In this document: positions 50,875 to 59,867 of the stretch, piece by piece
Layout of the letters: each line of letters starts with the position of its first letter
Position numbering within the stretch: the first letter of the stretch is position 1
Source: Prevotella sp.
GTDB taxonomy: Bacteria; Bacteroidota; Bacteroidia; Bacteroidales; Bacteroidaceae
NCBI GenBank assembly: GCA_021204905.1
Contig: JAJPYN010000004.1
Span: 18,996 to 82,995 of the forward strand
Direction of reading: 5' to 3'
DNA: 64,000 nt
The notes under the pieces: generated by a model
Told to the model about the DNA's origin: nothing
Seen by the model: only the letters and a program-made list of their open reading frames with translations
Database searches by the model: none
Translations under genes and position numbers: made by a program

Positions 50875-51281
50875 CTCATAGCTAATGCTTTGTTCTCCGC
50901 CGCCTCCATCAGCTCCCTCTCGCCCGGACGCTTGTCGTTCAAGCCGCAGAGATGGAGTATGCCGTGCACGATGACGCGGTGCAACTCCTCGTCGTAAGGT
51001 CGGCTGAACAGCTCGGCATTGCTCCTGACAGTGTCGAGCGAGATGACTATGTCGCCGTTTATCGTGTCGCCGTCGGAATAGTCGAAGGTGATGATATCCG
51101 TGTAGTAATCGTGCCGGAGATACTCGCGGTTGACCTCAAGGATCTTGTTGTCGTCGCAGAAAAGATAGCCCGCGTCGCCGATGCGTTTGCCATAGCTCTC
51201 TGCCACGCGGCGCAGCCACGCCGTCGTCGCACGTTTCTTGATGTCTGGGAATTTTACACCTTCGGCATTATATGTGATCAT
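50871..51281 (-). CDS. ybeY: Endoribonuclease YbeY
   Basis: A 136-residue single-strand endoribonuclease involved in 16S rRNA 3'-end maturation and ribosome quality control. The zinc motif H-x3-H-x5-H is intact in RVIVHGILHLCGLND, and NREYLRHDYYTDIITFDY with GDIVISLDTV is the family core. It overlaps both neighbours by 4 bp (coaD before, the PAP2 fusion after), the signature of translational coupling in a compact operon. Confidence 0.93.
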   Translation of the reverse strand: MITYNAEGVKFPDIKKRATTAWLRRVAESYGKRIGDAGYLFCDDNKILEVNREYLRHDYYTDIITFDYSDGDTINGDIVISLDTVRSNAELFSRPYDEELHRVIVHGILHLCGLNDKRPGERELMEAAENKALAMR

Positions 51282-51715
51282 TCTTCCGACTGAATATTAG
51301 CCTTCGCCCTTAAACCGGTGCTTGTCAATTCTTCAAAATCCTTGTCGGCGAAGAACAGGAGCGTGTCGATGCCGCCGTGTTCGCGGTTCCAACGCGCCTG
51401 CATTTGTTCGTAGAGAAAGTCCTCCGCGTTACGTGCCCCTTTGATGATACACTGTGCGCCCAGTTCGCGGGCGAAGTCTGCGGTCAGACCGTGATTGGCT
51501 TCGACGGTTACTCTCTTTTCGTCGCGGTAAATCCGCCGTATGCTTTCCACTCGCTCCTCCAACGTGGCGGCATACGTCTTTTCCTCGTTTATGCTCACGC
51601 CGATGACGATTTCGTCGAACAGCTCCAACGCTCTATCGACGATATTGGCGTGTCCCGGGTGGAACGGATCGAAACTGCCGGCGAACACCGCCTTACGCGA
51701 AGAGTGTCGGTTCAT
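51278..51715 (-). CDS. coaD: Phosphopantetheine adenylyltransferase
   Basis: The fourth enzyme of coenzyme A synthesis, turning 4'-phosphopantetheine and ATP into dephospho-CoA; about 145 residues. The nucleotidyltransferase motif is [14 protein letters not shown] (T/HxGH type), [14 protein letters not shown] is the substrate-binding helix, and TSTGLRAK replaces the usual ISSTxVR loop. Three in-frame ATGs lie close together; the last, [11 protein letters not shown], gives the normal distance to the first motif, while the earliest (51727) would add four residues. Either way the start overlaps the end of ruvB, and the stop overlaps ybeY. Confidence 0.93.
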   Translation of the reverse strand: MNRHSSRKAVFAGSFDPFHPGHANIVDRALELFDEIVIGVSINEEKTYAATLEERVESIRRIYRDEKRVTVEANHGLTADFARELGAQCIIKGARNAEDFLYEQMQARWNREHGGIDTLLFFADKDFEELTSTGLRAKANIQSEE

Positions 51716-52724
51716 TGGCATTGGCATTATTGATGTTGCGTCCGAAGTGCTTGAAAGCCAGCTCCGTCGCCACCCGTCCGCGCGGCGTGCGTTTGATGAA
51801 ACCCTCCATTATGAGGAACGGCTCGTACACTTCTTCTATCGTCCCGCTATCTTCGCCGATGGCTGTGGCAATGGTTGTGATGCCGACAGGACCGCCGGAG
51901 AACTTGTCGATGATACTCAGCAGGATCTTGTTGTCTATCTCGTCGAGACCGTAACTGTCGATGTTGAGTGCCGTGAGCGCCACGTTGGCAATCTTGAAGT
52001 CAATCTTTCCGTTGCCCTTCACCTGTGCGAAGTCGCGCACGCGCCGCAGGAGGGCGTTGGCAATACGGGGCGTACCGCGCGAGCGACGGCTGATTTCGCC
52101 GGCCGCATCGTCGTCAATCGCCACGCCCATTATCTTTGCCGAGCGGTGGATAATGGTCTTCAGGGTTGCCGGTTCGTAATATTCGAGGTGCATGTTGATG
52201 CCGAAACGCGCGCGCAACGGGGCGGTCAGCATGCCGCTGCGAGTAGTGGCGCCGACGAGCGTGAACGGGTTGAGGTCAATCTGGATGCTGCGTGCCGACG
52301 GACCTTTGTCTATCATTATGTCGATGCGATAGTCCTCCATAGCGGAATAGAGGTACTCTTCGACGACGGGATTCAGCCGGTGTATCTCGTCGATAAACAG
52401 CACGTCGTTGGTCTCAAGGGATGTTAGGATGCCCGCCAAGTCGCCCGGCTTGTCGAGTACAGGTCCGCTCGTGATCTTCATTCCCACCCCTAACTCGTTG
52501 GCAATGATTGCCGAGAGCGTCGTCTTGCCCAAGCCCGGCGGGCCGTGGAGCAGGGTATGGTCGAGGGGCTCGCCGCGGTATTTAGCCGCCTCGACAAAGA
52601 CGCGGAGGTTGCTGACGAGCTGTTTCTGCCCGCTAAAATCGTCGAAGCGCAACGGACGAAGCGCCGTCTCGAAGTCCTTGTCCGCAGCGGTGCTCCGGTC
52701 GTGTATGTCAAATTCGTCTCTCAT
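51693..52724 (-). CDS. ruvB: Holliday junction branch migration helicase RuvB
   Basis: A 343-residue AAA+ motor that drives Holliday junction migration with Ruv[17 protein letters not shown] is the family start, Walker A is [16 protein letters not shown], Walker B is [12 protein letters not shown], and sensor 1/arginine-finger regions ([20 protein letters not shown], split here as [11 protein letters not shown] and LRARFG) are present, as is the winged-helix C-terminus ([19 protein letters not shown]). It overlaps the end of the Fur-type gene by 17 bp and coaD by about 23 bp. RuvA and RuvC are not in the window. Confidence 0.96.
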   Translation of the reverse strand: MRDEFDIHDRSTAADKDFETALRPLRFDDFSGQKQLVSNLRVFVEAAKYRGEPLDHTLLHGPPGLGKTTLSAIIANELGVGMKITSGPVLDKPGDLAGILTSLETNDVLFIDEIHRLNPVVEEYLYSAMEDYRIDIMIDKGPSARSIQIDLNPFTLVGATTRSGMLTAPLRARFGINMHLEYYEPATLKTIIHRSAKIMGVAIDDDAAGEISRRSRGTPRIANALLRRVRDFAQVKGNGKIDFKIANVALTALNIDSYGLDEIDNKILLSIIDKFSGGPVGITTIATAIGEDSGTIEEVYEPFLIMEGFIKRTPRGRVATELAFKHFGRNINNANANEPTLFA

Positions 52725-53145
52725 TCTTATTGTTGCATTGCGGACAAAGTCCCTTTACGACGTAACTGATGCTTTGCGCGGCGAACCCGGCGGGCAACCT
52801 GACGGCGGGCGTGTGTATCTGTTTCAGGCAGAACGTGCGTTTGCAACGGCTGCAATAGAAATGGATATGCCCGTCGCGAAACGCGGTTTGGTCGCTATCG
52901 GCGCATAGTGCGTATTTCGTTGCGCCCGAGCCGTCGTCGACCGCATGGATAAGTCCTTGCGAGAGGAAGAGCGACAGCGTGCGCGAGATAGTCGACTTGT
53001 CTACGGTCGGCAGGTAACGTTCGAGGTCGGGCAATGATACCATCTCGTCGCCGCGAAACAACTGCCGGAGCACCAGCAGACGCGTGGCGGTCGGCTTGAT
53101 GTCGTGTTGCTCAAGACGGTCGGTATAGAATGCCTCGTCGCCCAT
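52708..53145 (-). CDS. Fur-family metal-responsive regulator
   Basis: A 145-residue Fur-type repressor. The winged helix spans about residues 10-85 ([19 protein letters not shown] ... [18 protein letters not shown]), followed by the metal-sensing part with [14 protein letters not shown] and a second CxxC (GLCPQCNN), the structural zinc site. Whether it senses iron, zinc or peroxide cannot be told. The start MGDEAFYTD forms TGATG with the stop of the S41 protease; a longer frame upstream lies inside that gene. Its place between a protease and ruvB is unusual for a regulator. Confidence 0.87.
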   Translation of the reverse strand: MGDEAFYTDRLEQHDIKPTATRLLVLRQLFRGDEMVSLPDLERYLPTVDKSTISRTLSLFLSQGLIHAVDDGSGATKYALCADSDQTAFRDGHIHFYCSRCKRTFCLKQIHTPAVRLPAGFAAQSISYVVKGLCPQCNNKNERRI

Positions 53146-54722
53146 CACTCTTTTCGTCCCTCCAAGACGTCCAGCGCACACTCGACGACACGGCTCGCGG
53201 TGTTCAATATCTTGAAATACGCAGTCATATCCCACAGGTCGCGGGCGATGAGCGCCTTGAGTTGCAGCGACAACATCGGGATAGTCGCCTCACGTTCAGC
53301 ATCGTCGCGGGGTGTCACTTTCATCGTGTCGGCATCGGCGAAGATATTGTCAAGCATGCTTGCGGGCACCGTGAAGCGTGCCTCGAAGTCGTCCGCGTCC
53401 CGGTATTCCGCCTTTAACGCTTTCCGATTCTCGTCGGTATATTTCAGCGAAGCGTTGATGACGAGCCCCCGTGCCGCAAGTTGACGATGGTAAGACGTGT
53501 ACTGCGTCGTGTCGAGCGGCACGAAACAGTCGGGCATGATGCCGCCGCCGCCATACACCGTGCGGTGTTCTACCAAAGTCTGATATTTCAGCGAGTCGGC
53601 GAAATGAATACTGTCGGCGCTGTACAACTCGCCGTGGCGGAACCGCTTCTCTATGTCCTGACCGTAGTCCTCCGCGTCGCCTTTCTCGTAAGGCTTCTGT
53701 ATGCAGCGTCCCGAAGGGGTGTAGTAGTGCGCCACGGTGAGACGTATCATCGAACCGTCATCAAACTCTATCGGCCTCTGTACCAGGCCCTTGCCGAACG
53801 AGCGTCGCCCTACTATCACGCCGCGGTCCTGGTCTTGCAGCGCGCCGGACAATATCTCGGCTGCCGAGGCGGAATATTCGTTGACCAGCACGGCGACTTT
53901 CCCGTCGCGCAGACGTCCCTTGCCGTCGGCGCAGAAATCCTGTCGCGGCGTGGTGCGCCCTTCGGTATAGACTATCAGCGCGTCCTTGTCGAGGAACTCG
54001 TTGGCTATCTGCACCGCGCTTTGCAGGAAGCCGCCGCCGTTCTCCTGCAGGTCGATGATGAGGTCTTTCATGCCGTGCTGCCGCAAGGAATCCACGCATT
54101 GAATGAACTCGTCGTAGGTGGTCATGCCGAAGCTGCCGAGCCGGACGTAGCCGATACGCGGGGTTATCATATACGCCGCGTCCACTGTGGTAACGGGAAT
54201 CTTATCCCGCTTCACCTTGAAAGTGAGGGTGTCGGCAATCCCGCGCCGCACTATCTTCAGGTCTACCGTGGTGCCTTTCTTGCCGCGCAGACGGCTCATG
54301 ATGTCCTCGCGGCTCATTTTCACGCCGGCAATGGCAGTGTCGTTGACGCTCACAATACGGTCGCCGGCGAGGATGCCCGCCTTTTCCGAGGGACCGTCGG
54401 ACACCGTCTGTATGACGAGAAGCGTGTCCTGCGCCATGTTGAACTGCACTCCGATGCCCTCAAAGGAGCCTTGCAGCGGCTCGGTGAAGCTCTTTGTCTC
54501 CTTCGCGGTGGTGTAGGAGGAGTGCGGGTCGAGCTCTTTGAGCATGCCGCGTATGGCATCCTCCACAAGTTTTTCTTCGTCGACGGAATCGACATAAAGG
54601 CTTTTCACCGCAGCTTCGGCCACCTGCAATTTGCCGATGGCGCCGGTGTTAAAAGTGAGTTTTTGTGCTGCGGCGCACAGCGATACCGACAACGATAAGA
54701 TAAGAAATATTGTTTTGCGCAT
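53145..54722 (-). CDS. S41 carboxy-terminal processing peptidase
   Basis: A 525-residue periplasmic tail-specific protease (CtpA/Prc family). A signal peptide (MRKTIFLILSLSVSLCAAAQ) is followed by a short helical domain (VDEEKLVEDAIRGMLKELDPHS), a PDZ domain (about 85-170: GIGVQFNMAQDTLLVIQTV, KAGILAGDRIVSVND), and the S41 core with Ser in NEYSASAAEILSGAL and Lys in VGRRSFGKGLVQ. A C-terminal region of about 150 residues follows. It lies immediately after parE (1 bp between) and overlaps the Fur-type gene by one base. Confidence 0.94.
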   Translation of the reverse strand: MRKTIFLILSLSVSLCAAAQKLTFNTGAIGKLQVAEAAVKSLYVDSVDEEKLVEDAIRGMLKELDPHSSYTTAKETKSFTEPLQGSFEGIGVQFNMAQDTLLVIQTVSDGPSEKAGILAGDRIVSVNDTAIAGVKMSREDIMSRLRGKKGTTVDLKIVRRGIADTLTFKVKRDKIPVTTVDAAYMITPRIGYVRLGSFGMTTYDEFIQCVDSLRQHGMKDLIIDLQENGGGFLQSAVQIANEFLDKDALIVYTEGRTTPRQDFCADGKGRLRDGKVAVLVNEYSASAAEILSGALQDQDRGVIVGRRSFGKGLVQRPIEFDDGSMIRLTVAHYYTPSGRCIQKPYEKGDAEDYGQDIEKRFRHGELYSADSIHFADSLKYQTLVEHRTVYGGGGIMPDCFVPLDTTQYTSYHRQLAARGLVINASLKYTDENRKALKAEYRDADDFEARFTVPASMLDNIFADADTMKVTPRDDAEREATIPMLSLQLKALIARDLWDMTAYFKILNTASRVVECALDVLEGRKE

Positions 54723-54723
54723 T

Positions 54724-56697
54724 TTATTCTACGGTTATTTTGTCCTCTTCGATAAGGTCTTCCTCCACGACAAGGTTGTCTATGATAAATTTCTGCCGCT
54801 CCATGGTGTTCTTGCCCATATAGAATTCCAGCAGTTGTGCCACTTGGTCGGTCTTGTGGAGCGTTACCTGCTCCAGCCGGATGTCGGGTCCGATGAAGCC
54901 GGAGAACTCCTCTGGGGAGATCTCGCCCAAACCTTTGAACCGCGTTATCTCCGCATCGGGCGCCAGCGACCGTATCGCCTCCTGCCGCTCTTCCTCGCTA
55001 TAACAGTATCTCGTAATAAAATCCTTAGCCTTCTCGCCGCGTTCCGACAGCTTCTCGTCTTCGGCTTTAATGACTTTCTTGTCCTTTATCTTCGCCCGGC
55101 GGTTGCGCACGCGGAACAGCGGAGTCTGCAACACGTAGACGTGCCCTTTCTTTATCAGGTCGGGAAAGAATTGCAGGAAGAACGTGATAGCCAGCAGACG
55201 GATGTGCATGCCGTCAACATCGGCATCAGTCGCGATTATGACTTTGTTGTATCTGAGCGTGTCGAGACCGTCCTCAATGTCGAGTGCGGCTTGCAGCAGA
55301 TTAAACTCCTCGTTCTCGTAGACCACGCGTTTTGTCAGCCCGAACGAGTTGAGCGGTTTGCCGCGCAGGGAGAAGACGGCTTGCGTGTTGACGTCGCGGC
55401 TCTTGGTGATGGAGCCGGAAGCCGAGTCGCCCTCTGTGATGAAGATGCACGACTCCTCCTTGCGGGGGTTCTTCACGTCGGAGTAGTGTATGCGGCAATC
55501 GCGGAGTTTCTTGTTGTGCATGTCGGCTTTCTTCGCCCGCTCGCGTGCCAATTTCGTTACGCCCGCTATGGCCTTCCGCTCCCGCTCGCTCGCTTTGATT
55601 TTGTTCTCCAGCGCCTCCGCCATGTCGGGATGTCGGTAGAGATAGTTGTCCACCTCGCGTTTGATGAAGTCGCTCACAAACTTGTTGATGCCCTCTCCTC
55701 CGGGGCTCATCGTCAGGCTCCCGAGTTTAATCTTCGTCTGGCTCTCGAATATCGGCTCCTCCACGTTGATGGCGATTGCCGCGACAATACCGTTGCGGAT
55801 GTCTCCGGGCTCGTATTTGTTAAAATGTTCCTTGATGGTGCGGGCTATATGCTCCTTGAACGCGCTCTGATGTGTGCCGCCCTGCGTGGTGTGTTGACCG
55901 TTGACAAACGAGTGGTACTCCTCTCCGTATTGGTTGGTGTGGGTGAATGCAATCTCAATATCTTCACCTTTGAGATGTACAATGGGGTATAACGGTTCGG
56001 CGGTCATCGCGTCGCGCAGGAGGTCTTCCAAGCCGTTGCGCGAGATGATGGGATGTCCGTTGTATGTGATGGTAAGGCCCGAGTTGAGATAGGTGTAGTT
56101 TCGCAGCATCGTCTCCACGATCTCGGCTTGGAAGGCGTAATTGTGGAACAGGCTGCTGTCGGGCTCGAAGGCGATGAACGTGCCCGTCTTGTCCGTCGTC
56201 GCTAAAGTTGTGTCGCTCTGCAGGATACCTTTCTCGAACACTACGGTACGCACCTGCCCGTCGCGATACGACCTCACCTCGAAGCGCGACGACAGGAAAT
56301 TGACCGCCTTGACGCCCACGCCGTTCATGCCGACCGACTTTTTGAACGCCTTAGAGTCGTATTTGCCGCCCGTGTTCAGTTTGCTCACCGCCTCGACGAG
56401 CTTGCCCTGCGGGATGCCACGGCCGTAGTCGCGCACCGTTACACGTCTGTCGTCGGTTATCGCGACCTCAATTCGCTTGCCCGCTTTCATACGGAACTCG
56501 TCGATGGAATTGTCGATCGTCTCTTTCAAGAGCACATAAATGCCGTCCTCCGGCAGTGTCCCGTCGCCCAAGCGGCCGATGTACATGCCGGGGCGCATGC
56601 GGATATGCTCCACGTCGGAGAGGGTGCGTATGTTGGCGTCGCCGTATTCGGGCAGCTGCTCGAAAATCTCTTTATCCTGATTTGAATTTGATGCCAT
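54724..56697 (-). CDS. parE: DNA topoisomerase IV subunit B
   Basis: The 657-residue ATPase subunit of topoisomerase IV, which unlinks daughter chromosomes. The GHKL ATP site shows [23 protein letters not shown] and VRDYGRGIP with [12 protein letters not shown]; the Toprim part has EGDSASGSI and [23 protein letters not shown] leads the C-terminus. Length and the short spacing in the Toprim domain point to ParE rather than GyrB, in line with Bacteroidota ParE (DNA gyrase B would carry its own typical spacing). It is the first gene of a tight leftward run through the S41, Fur-type, ruvB, coaD and ybeY genes. parC is not adjacent. Confidence 0.92.
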   Translation of the reverse strand: MASNSNQDKEIFEQLPEYGDANIRTLSDVEHIRMRPGMYIGRLGDGTLPEDGIYVLLKETIDNSIDEFRMKAGKRIEVAITDDRRVTVRDYGRGIPQGKLVEAVSKLNTGGKYDSKAFKKSVGMNGVGVKAVNFLSSRFEVRSYRDGQVRTVVFEKGILQSDTTLATTDKTGTFIAFEPDSSLFHNYAFQAEIVETMLRNYTYLNSGLTITYNGHPIISRNGLEDLLRDAMTAEPLYPIVHLKGEDIEIAFTHTNQYGEEYHSFVNGQHTTQGGTHQSAFKEHIARTIKEHFNKYEPGDIRNGIVAAIAINVEEPIFESQTKIKLGSLTMSPGGEGINKFVSDFIKREVDNYLYRHPDMAEALENKIKASERERKAIAGVTKLARERAKKADMHNKKLRDCRIHYSDVKNPRKEESCIFITEGDSASGSITKSRDVNTQAVFSLRGKPLNSFGLTKRVVYENEEFNLLQAALDIEDGLDTLRYNKVIIATDADVDGMHIRLLAITFFLQFFPDLIKKGHVYVLQTPLFRVRNRRAKIKDKKVIKAEDEKLSERGEKAKDFITRYCYSEEERQEAIRSLAPDAEITRFKGLGEISPEEFSGFIGPDIRLEQVTLHKTDQVAQLLEFYMGKNTMERQKFIIDNLVVEEDLIEEDKITVE

Positions 56698-56773
56698 TTA
56701 TCCTGAATTATCGCAAACGAACGGGCTTGCCTGACCTTGTCTTAGTCCTCCGCCGGGCAACAACCCCTCGCAA

Positions 56774-57925
56774 CTATTCAATCGGTTTCTTATAGCAGCG
56801 GCGCCGCTTGTGATGGGTGCAGTCCAGCCCGCTCCACATGCTTTGCACATCGCGGTTGGTCTCCATCTCCACCTGCGTCTCGCCCCATTCCCAACCGTAC
56901 TTGATATACCTCGGGATAAGGTCGGAGAAAAGCAACGCGTTCGCGCCCTTCTTCTGGTAGTCGGGGTGGATGCCCACAAGCAGCAGGTCCACAATCTTCG
57001 TCTTATGAAATTTTATCGCCCTTAAAACATGCCACCACCCGAACGGCAGCAGCCTGCCCCGACGGCATTTCTGCAAAGCGCGTGTCAGCGACGGGATCGA
57101 GATGCCGATGCCGACAAGCTTGTTGTCCTGCGTGGTGTCCTCGATGAGCGTAACGATGCTGTAATCGACAAACGAAAGGTACATCTCGATGTATTGGTCG
57201 ATTTGCCGCTGCGACAACTCGCTGTAACCGTAAAGGTCCTTGTAACAAAGGTTTATGAGGTCGAAAATCTTCTGCCCGTAGCCGCCGCTGAACACCTCTT
57301 TCCGGCTGTGCAGTTTCTTCACGCGCAAGCCGTAACGCCGCGCCACAACCTCCGCCGCCAGCGCGTATTTCTTCGGCACTCCGACGGGCACAATCAACTT
57401 GCATTCAACATAATCGATGTCCTTCGTCCAACCGCCGAGCCGCGCCATGTGCTGCGGATAGTAAGGGTAGTTGTAAATCGTAGCCATCGTGCCGAGCTGG
57501 TTGAAGCCTTCGATGAGCATGCCCTCGGGATCCATGTCCGTAAAGCCCAGCGGCCCGACAATCTGCGTCATGCCCTTCGATTTGCCCCACGCCGCCACGG
57601 TGTCGAGCAGCGCGCGCGAAACATGAATGTCGTCGATGAAATCAATCCAACCGAACCGCACGTCCTTCCGGCCCCACTTGGCATTGGCCTTATGGTTGAT
57701 GATTGCCGCAACGCGCCCCACAGCCTTGCCCTTCTTGTAAGCAATGAAATACTCCGCCTCGCAGAAATCGAACGCCGCATTCTTGTCCTTGCGCAACGTG
57801 TTCATCTCGTCGAAAAACAAGTTCGGCGCATCATACGCGTTGCCCGAATACAAATCGTAATGCACGTCGATGAAACGGCCCAGATCCCTCTTTGTCGCCA
57901 CGCGGCGGATTTCTATCGCTGACAT
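56774..57925 (-). CDS. GNAT-like protein of unknown substrate
   Basis: A 383-residue cytoplasmic protein with acyltransferase-like features. The first half begins MSAIEIRRVATKRDLGRFIDVH and contains AYKKGKAVGRVAAIINHKANAKW and IVGPLGFTDMDPEGMLIEGF; the second half has IVDLLLVGIHPDYQKKGANALLF, which resembles the acetyl-CoA-binding loop of GNAT enzymes (Q/R-x-x-G-x-A). Similar proteins are widespread and unstudied in Bacteroidota. The start at 57925 is preferred; an extension would add 61 residues of uncharacteristic sequence. A 76-bp gap separates it from parE, so it may share a transcript with it. Confidence 0.7.
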   Translation of the reverse strand: MSAIEIRRVATKRDLGRFIDVHYDLYSGNAYDAPNLFFDEMNTLRKDKNAAFDFCEAEYFIAYKKGKAVGRVAAIINHKANAKWGRKDVRFGWIDFIDDIHVSRALLDTVAAWGKSKGMTQIVGPLGFTDMDPEGMLIEGFNQLGTMATIYNYPYYPQHMARLGGWTKDIDYVECKLIVPVGVPKKYALAAEVVARRYGLRVKKLHSRKEVFSGGYGQKIFDLINLCYKDLYGYSELSQRQIDQYIEMYLSFVDYSIVTLIEDTTQDNKLVGIGISIPSLTRALQKCRRGRLLPFGWWHVLRAIKFHKTKIVDLLLVGIHPDYQKKGANALLFSDLIPRYIKYGWEWGETQVEMETNRDVQSMWSGLDCTHHKRRRCYKKPIE

Positions 57926-58043
57926 ATCAACTTCTCTTACAAGCCGCAAAATAAACGAAAATTTGGCAAACGGCAAAGCACCGCGCACAATAAATCTACA
58001 CGCAGCCAATTCGGCCCGCGCAATAAAAAACGTGCGAATATTT

Positions 58044-58074
58044 TTTGCGAAGGAGAAATTTCTTCCTACCTTTG
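58044..58074 (+). promoter_or_regulatory. Bacteroidales-type promoter for greA
   Basis: TTTG (58044-58047), a 19-bp spacer, TACCTTTG (58067-58074). The expected transcript has a leader of about 175 nt before greA, containing a weak stem GGAAC/GTTCT followed by a T-rich tract (about 58146-58180), which might act in attenuation. The 329-bp divergent gap 57926-58254 holds nothing else recognised. Confidence 0.65.
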
Positions 58075-58254
58075 CAACCGCAAGCGCTCCCCGCAAGGCC
58101 ACGCGCACGGCGGCACAAGACTTACTATTTCAGGATTAGGATTTCGGAACACCCACCGGAGTTCTTTATTTTTTTCATCCTTTGATAAACGCCCCCCGCC
58201 TGCCGGAAATTGAAATAATTAATTAGAAAACAATAATTTAAACAACCGCAAATT

Positions 58255-58725
58255 ATGGGATACATGTCGCAAGAAGGCTACGACAAACTCGTGGCCGAAC
58301 TTCACAGACTGGAAGCCGTCGAACGCCCGAAAGCCTCAGCAGCCATTGCCGAAGCGCGCGACAAGGGCGACCTTAGCGAAAACTCCGAGTACGACGCCGC
58401 AAAAGAGGCGCAAGCACACCTCGAAGCGCGCATCTGCCAAATGAAAATGGAAATAGCCACAGCAAAAGTGGTCGACACCTCGCGACTGAGCAACGACGCC
58501 GTGCAAATCCTTTCAAGCGTGGCACTAACCAACACCGACAACGGCGCGAAAATGAACTACACCATCGTCAGCGAAAGCGAGGCTAACCTGCGCGAAGGCA
58601 AGATTTCCATCAAAACGCCAATAGCCAAAGGCCTGCTCAACAAAAAAGTGGGCGACGAAGCACACATCAAACTGCCCAACGGCTCCGTCATCAACCTCCG
58701 CGTCGACGCCATCTCTGTCGGCTGA
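58255..58725 (+). CDS. greA: Transcription elongation factor GreA
   Basis: A 156-residue factor that rescues backtracked RNA polymerase by stimulating transcript cleavage. The N-terminal coiled coil (about 1-75: MSQEGYDKLVAELHRLEAVE onward) carries the acidic tip residues in DKGDLSENSEYDAAKE, and the C-terminal FKBP-like domain ends with IKLPNGSVINLRVDAISVG. Length is standard. A HIT-family gene follows after 25 bp. Confidence 0.95.
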   Translation: MGYMSQEGYDKLVAELHRLEAVERPKASAAIAEARDKGDLSENSEYDAAKEAQAHLEARICQMKMEIATAKVVDTSRLSNDAVQILSSVALTNTDNGAKMNYTIVSESEANLREGKISIKTPIAKGLLNKKVGDEAHIKLPNGSVINLRVDAISVG

Positions 58726-58750
58726 AACAAAGCTTTAAAAACCAACAGCT

Positions 58751-59149
58751 ATGACAATCTTCAGCAAAATCGCAACCGGCGAACTGCCAAGCTATAAATG
58801 CGCCGAAAGCAAGGATTTCTACGCCTTCCTCGACATCAACCCCGTCGCAAAAGGCCACACCCTCGTCATCCCGCGACGCGAAATCGATTACATCTTCGAC
58901 ATGGACGACGACTCCCTCGCTGCCTTCCAACTCTTCGCAAAACGCGTCGCAACAGCCATCAAGCGCGCCATACCCTGCATCAAAGTGGGACAAGCAGTGC
59001 TCGGCCTCGAAGTGCCCCACGCGCACATCCACCTCGTGCCCATGCAAAGCGAGCGCGACATGAACTTCGGCCACGAGAAGCTCCGCCTGCCCGACACAGA
59101 GATGCAAGCCATCGCCGACGCCATCCTCGCAGAGTTCAACAGCCTTTAA
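58751..59149 (+). CDS. HIT-family nucleotide-binding protein
   Basis: A 132-residue histidine-triad protein, probably a purine nucleoside phosphoramidase of the HinT branch. FSKIATGELPSYKCAE is the family start, GHTLVIPRREIDYIFDMDD the central strand, and the triad is H-x-H-x-H in EVPHAHIHLVPM (about residues 93-104). The N-terminal region lacks the CxxC zinc motif seen in some relatives. It follows greA by 25 bp and probably shares its transcript. Confidence 0.9.
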   Translation: MTIFSKIATGELPSYKCAESKDFYAFLDINPVAKGHTLVIPRREIDYIFDMDDDSLAAFQLFAKRVATAIKRAIPCIKVGQAVLGLEVPHAHIHLVPMQSERDMNFGHEKLRLPDTEMQAIADAILAEFNSL

Positions 59150-59243
59150 TCCCGCACCCTTTTCGCGAGTTAAATAGCCTCTCCTGCGCAGCCTTTTCCG
59201 CGAGCTAAACCGCCCCGGCAATGGCGATTAAAACCTCCTTTTA

Positions 59244-59275
59244 TTTGGCTGTTACACGTCGAAACCATACCTTTG
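59244..59275 (+). promoter_or_regulatory. Promoter for tRNA-Leu
   Basis: TTTG (59244-59247), a 20-bp spacer, TACCTTTG (59268-59275), 26 bp before the tRNA. Confidence 0.7.
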
Positions 59276-59301
59276 CACCGCTCTTTGAAAGATAATTATG
59301 C

Positions 59302-59383
59302 GCCCGGATGGCGGAATCGGTAGACGCGCCGGTCTCAAACACCGGTAGGGAAACCTGTGCCGGTTCGACCCCGGCTCCGGGTA
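59302..59383 (+). tRNA. tRNA-Leu (anticodon CAA)
   Basis: 82 nt. Acceptor GCCCGGA with TCCGGGT, anticodon stem CCGGT/ACCGG around loop CTCAAAC (anticodon CAA), a long variable arm as expected for Leu, and T arm loop TTCGACC. Discriminator A; CCA not encoded. It reads TTG codons. A tyrosine integrase lies 484 bp downstream, so its 3' end is a likely attachment site. Confidence 0.93.
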
Positions 59384-59390
59384 CGTTTTT

Positions 59391-59430
59391 GCCGGCTAAG
59401 TGCTTGAAAATCAACGCTTAGCCGGTTTTA
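59391..59430 (+). terminator. Strong terminator after tRNA-Leu
   Basis: CCGGCTAAG (59392-59400) pairs perfectly with CTTAGCCGG (59417-59425), extendable by several pairs toward the loop (one being G-T), followed by TTTTATT. Confidence 0.8.
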
Positions 59431-59439
59431 TTATGCCTG

Positions 59440-59461
59440 ATTTGTTCCCAATTTGTTCCCA
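59440..59461 (+). repeat. Tandem 11-bp repeat near the likely attachment site
   Basis: ATTTGTTCCCA occurs twice without a gap (59440-59450, 59451-59461). Such short repeats near the end of an element often bind the integrase arm domain. The remainder of the 484-bp gap 59384-59867 is AT-rich and holds no gene; TATTTTTG at 59728-59735 may be the -7 box for the integrase. Confidence 0.55.
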
Positions 59462-59867
59462 CACATCCCGATTGTAACTCCCGGTGAATGCCGGTAAAAA
59501 CGATTAAACCCCCGGCCGATTTTCAACGCATGCAATCTATTCCTGCTCCTGCCTCTATGACGAAACAACTTGTTGCTAATCAGTTTTATGTAACATAACC
59601 AACAGGGCGGTTGAAAAAGGGACAAAGAGCAAACGAAATTCTCCAAATCATTGATTTTTAAGCTTTTATAAGAATTTTCATTTTCTCTTTGTTACTTCAA
59701 TTTCTGCTTTTTGTTTGTTTTTTTTGTTATTTTTGTCCCCGGATTGCACCTCGAATGACAGATGGGGAAAAAGAGAAAATAGTCAGTAATAAGTAATAGT
59801 CCTCCGCTTTTGCTGATAGTCGTAAGAAACAGACGGGGGACAAAAAGAACGATGAAAGGACAAAGCG

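Noticed and set aside
54631..55992. 453-codon open frame antisense to parE
   Set aside because: Shadow of a conserved gene.
59165..59215. Two similar strings around CTTTTCGCGAG / CTTTTCCGCGAG after the HIT gene
   Set aside because: Short, imperfect and without a stem; probably chance or a local duplication.
59431..59646. 71-codon minus-strand frame near the attachment site
   Set aside because: It covers the tandem 11-bp repeat, and the sequence is Cys/Arg-rich without a family match.
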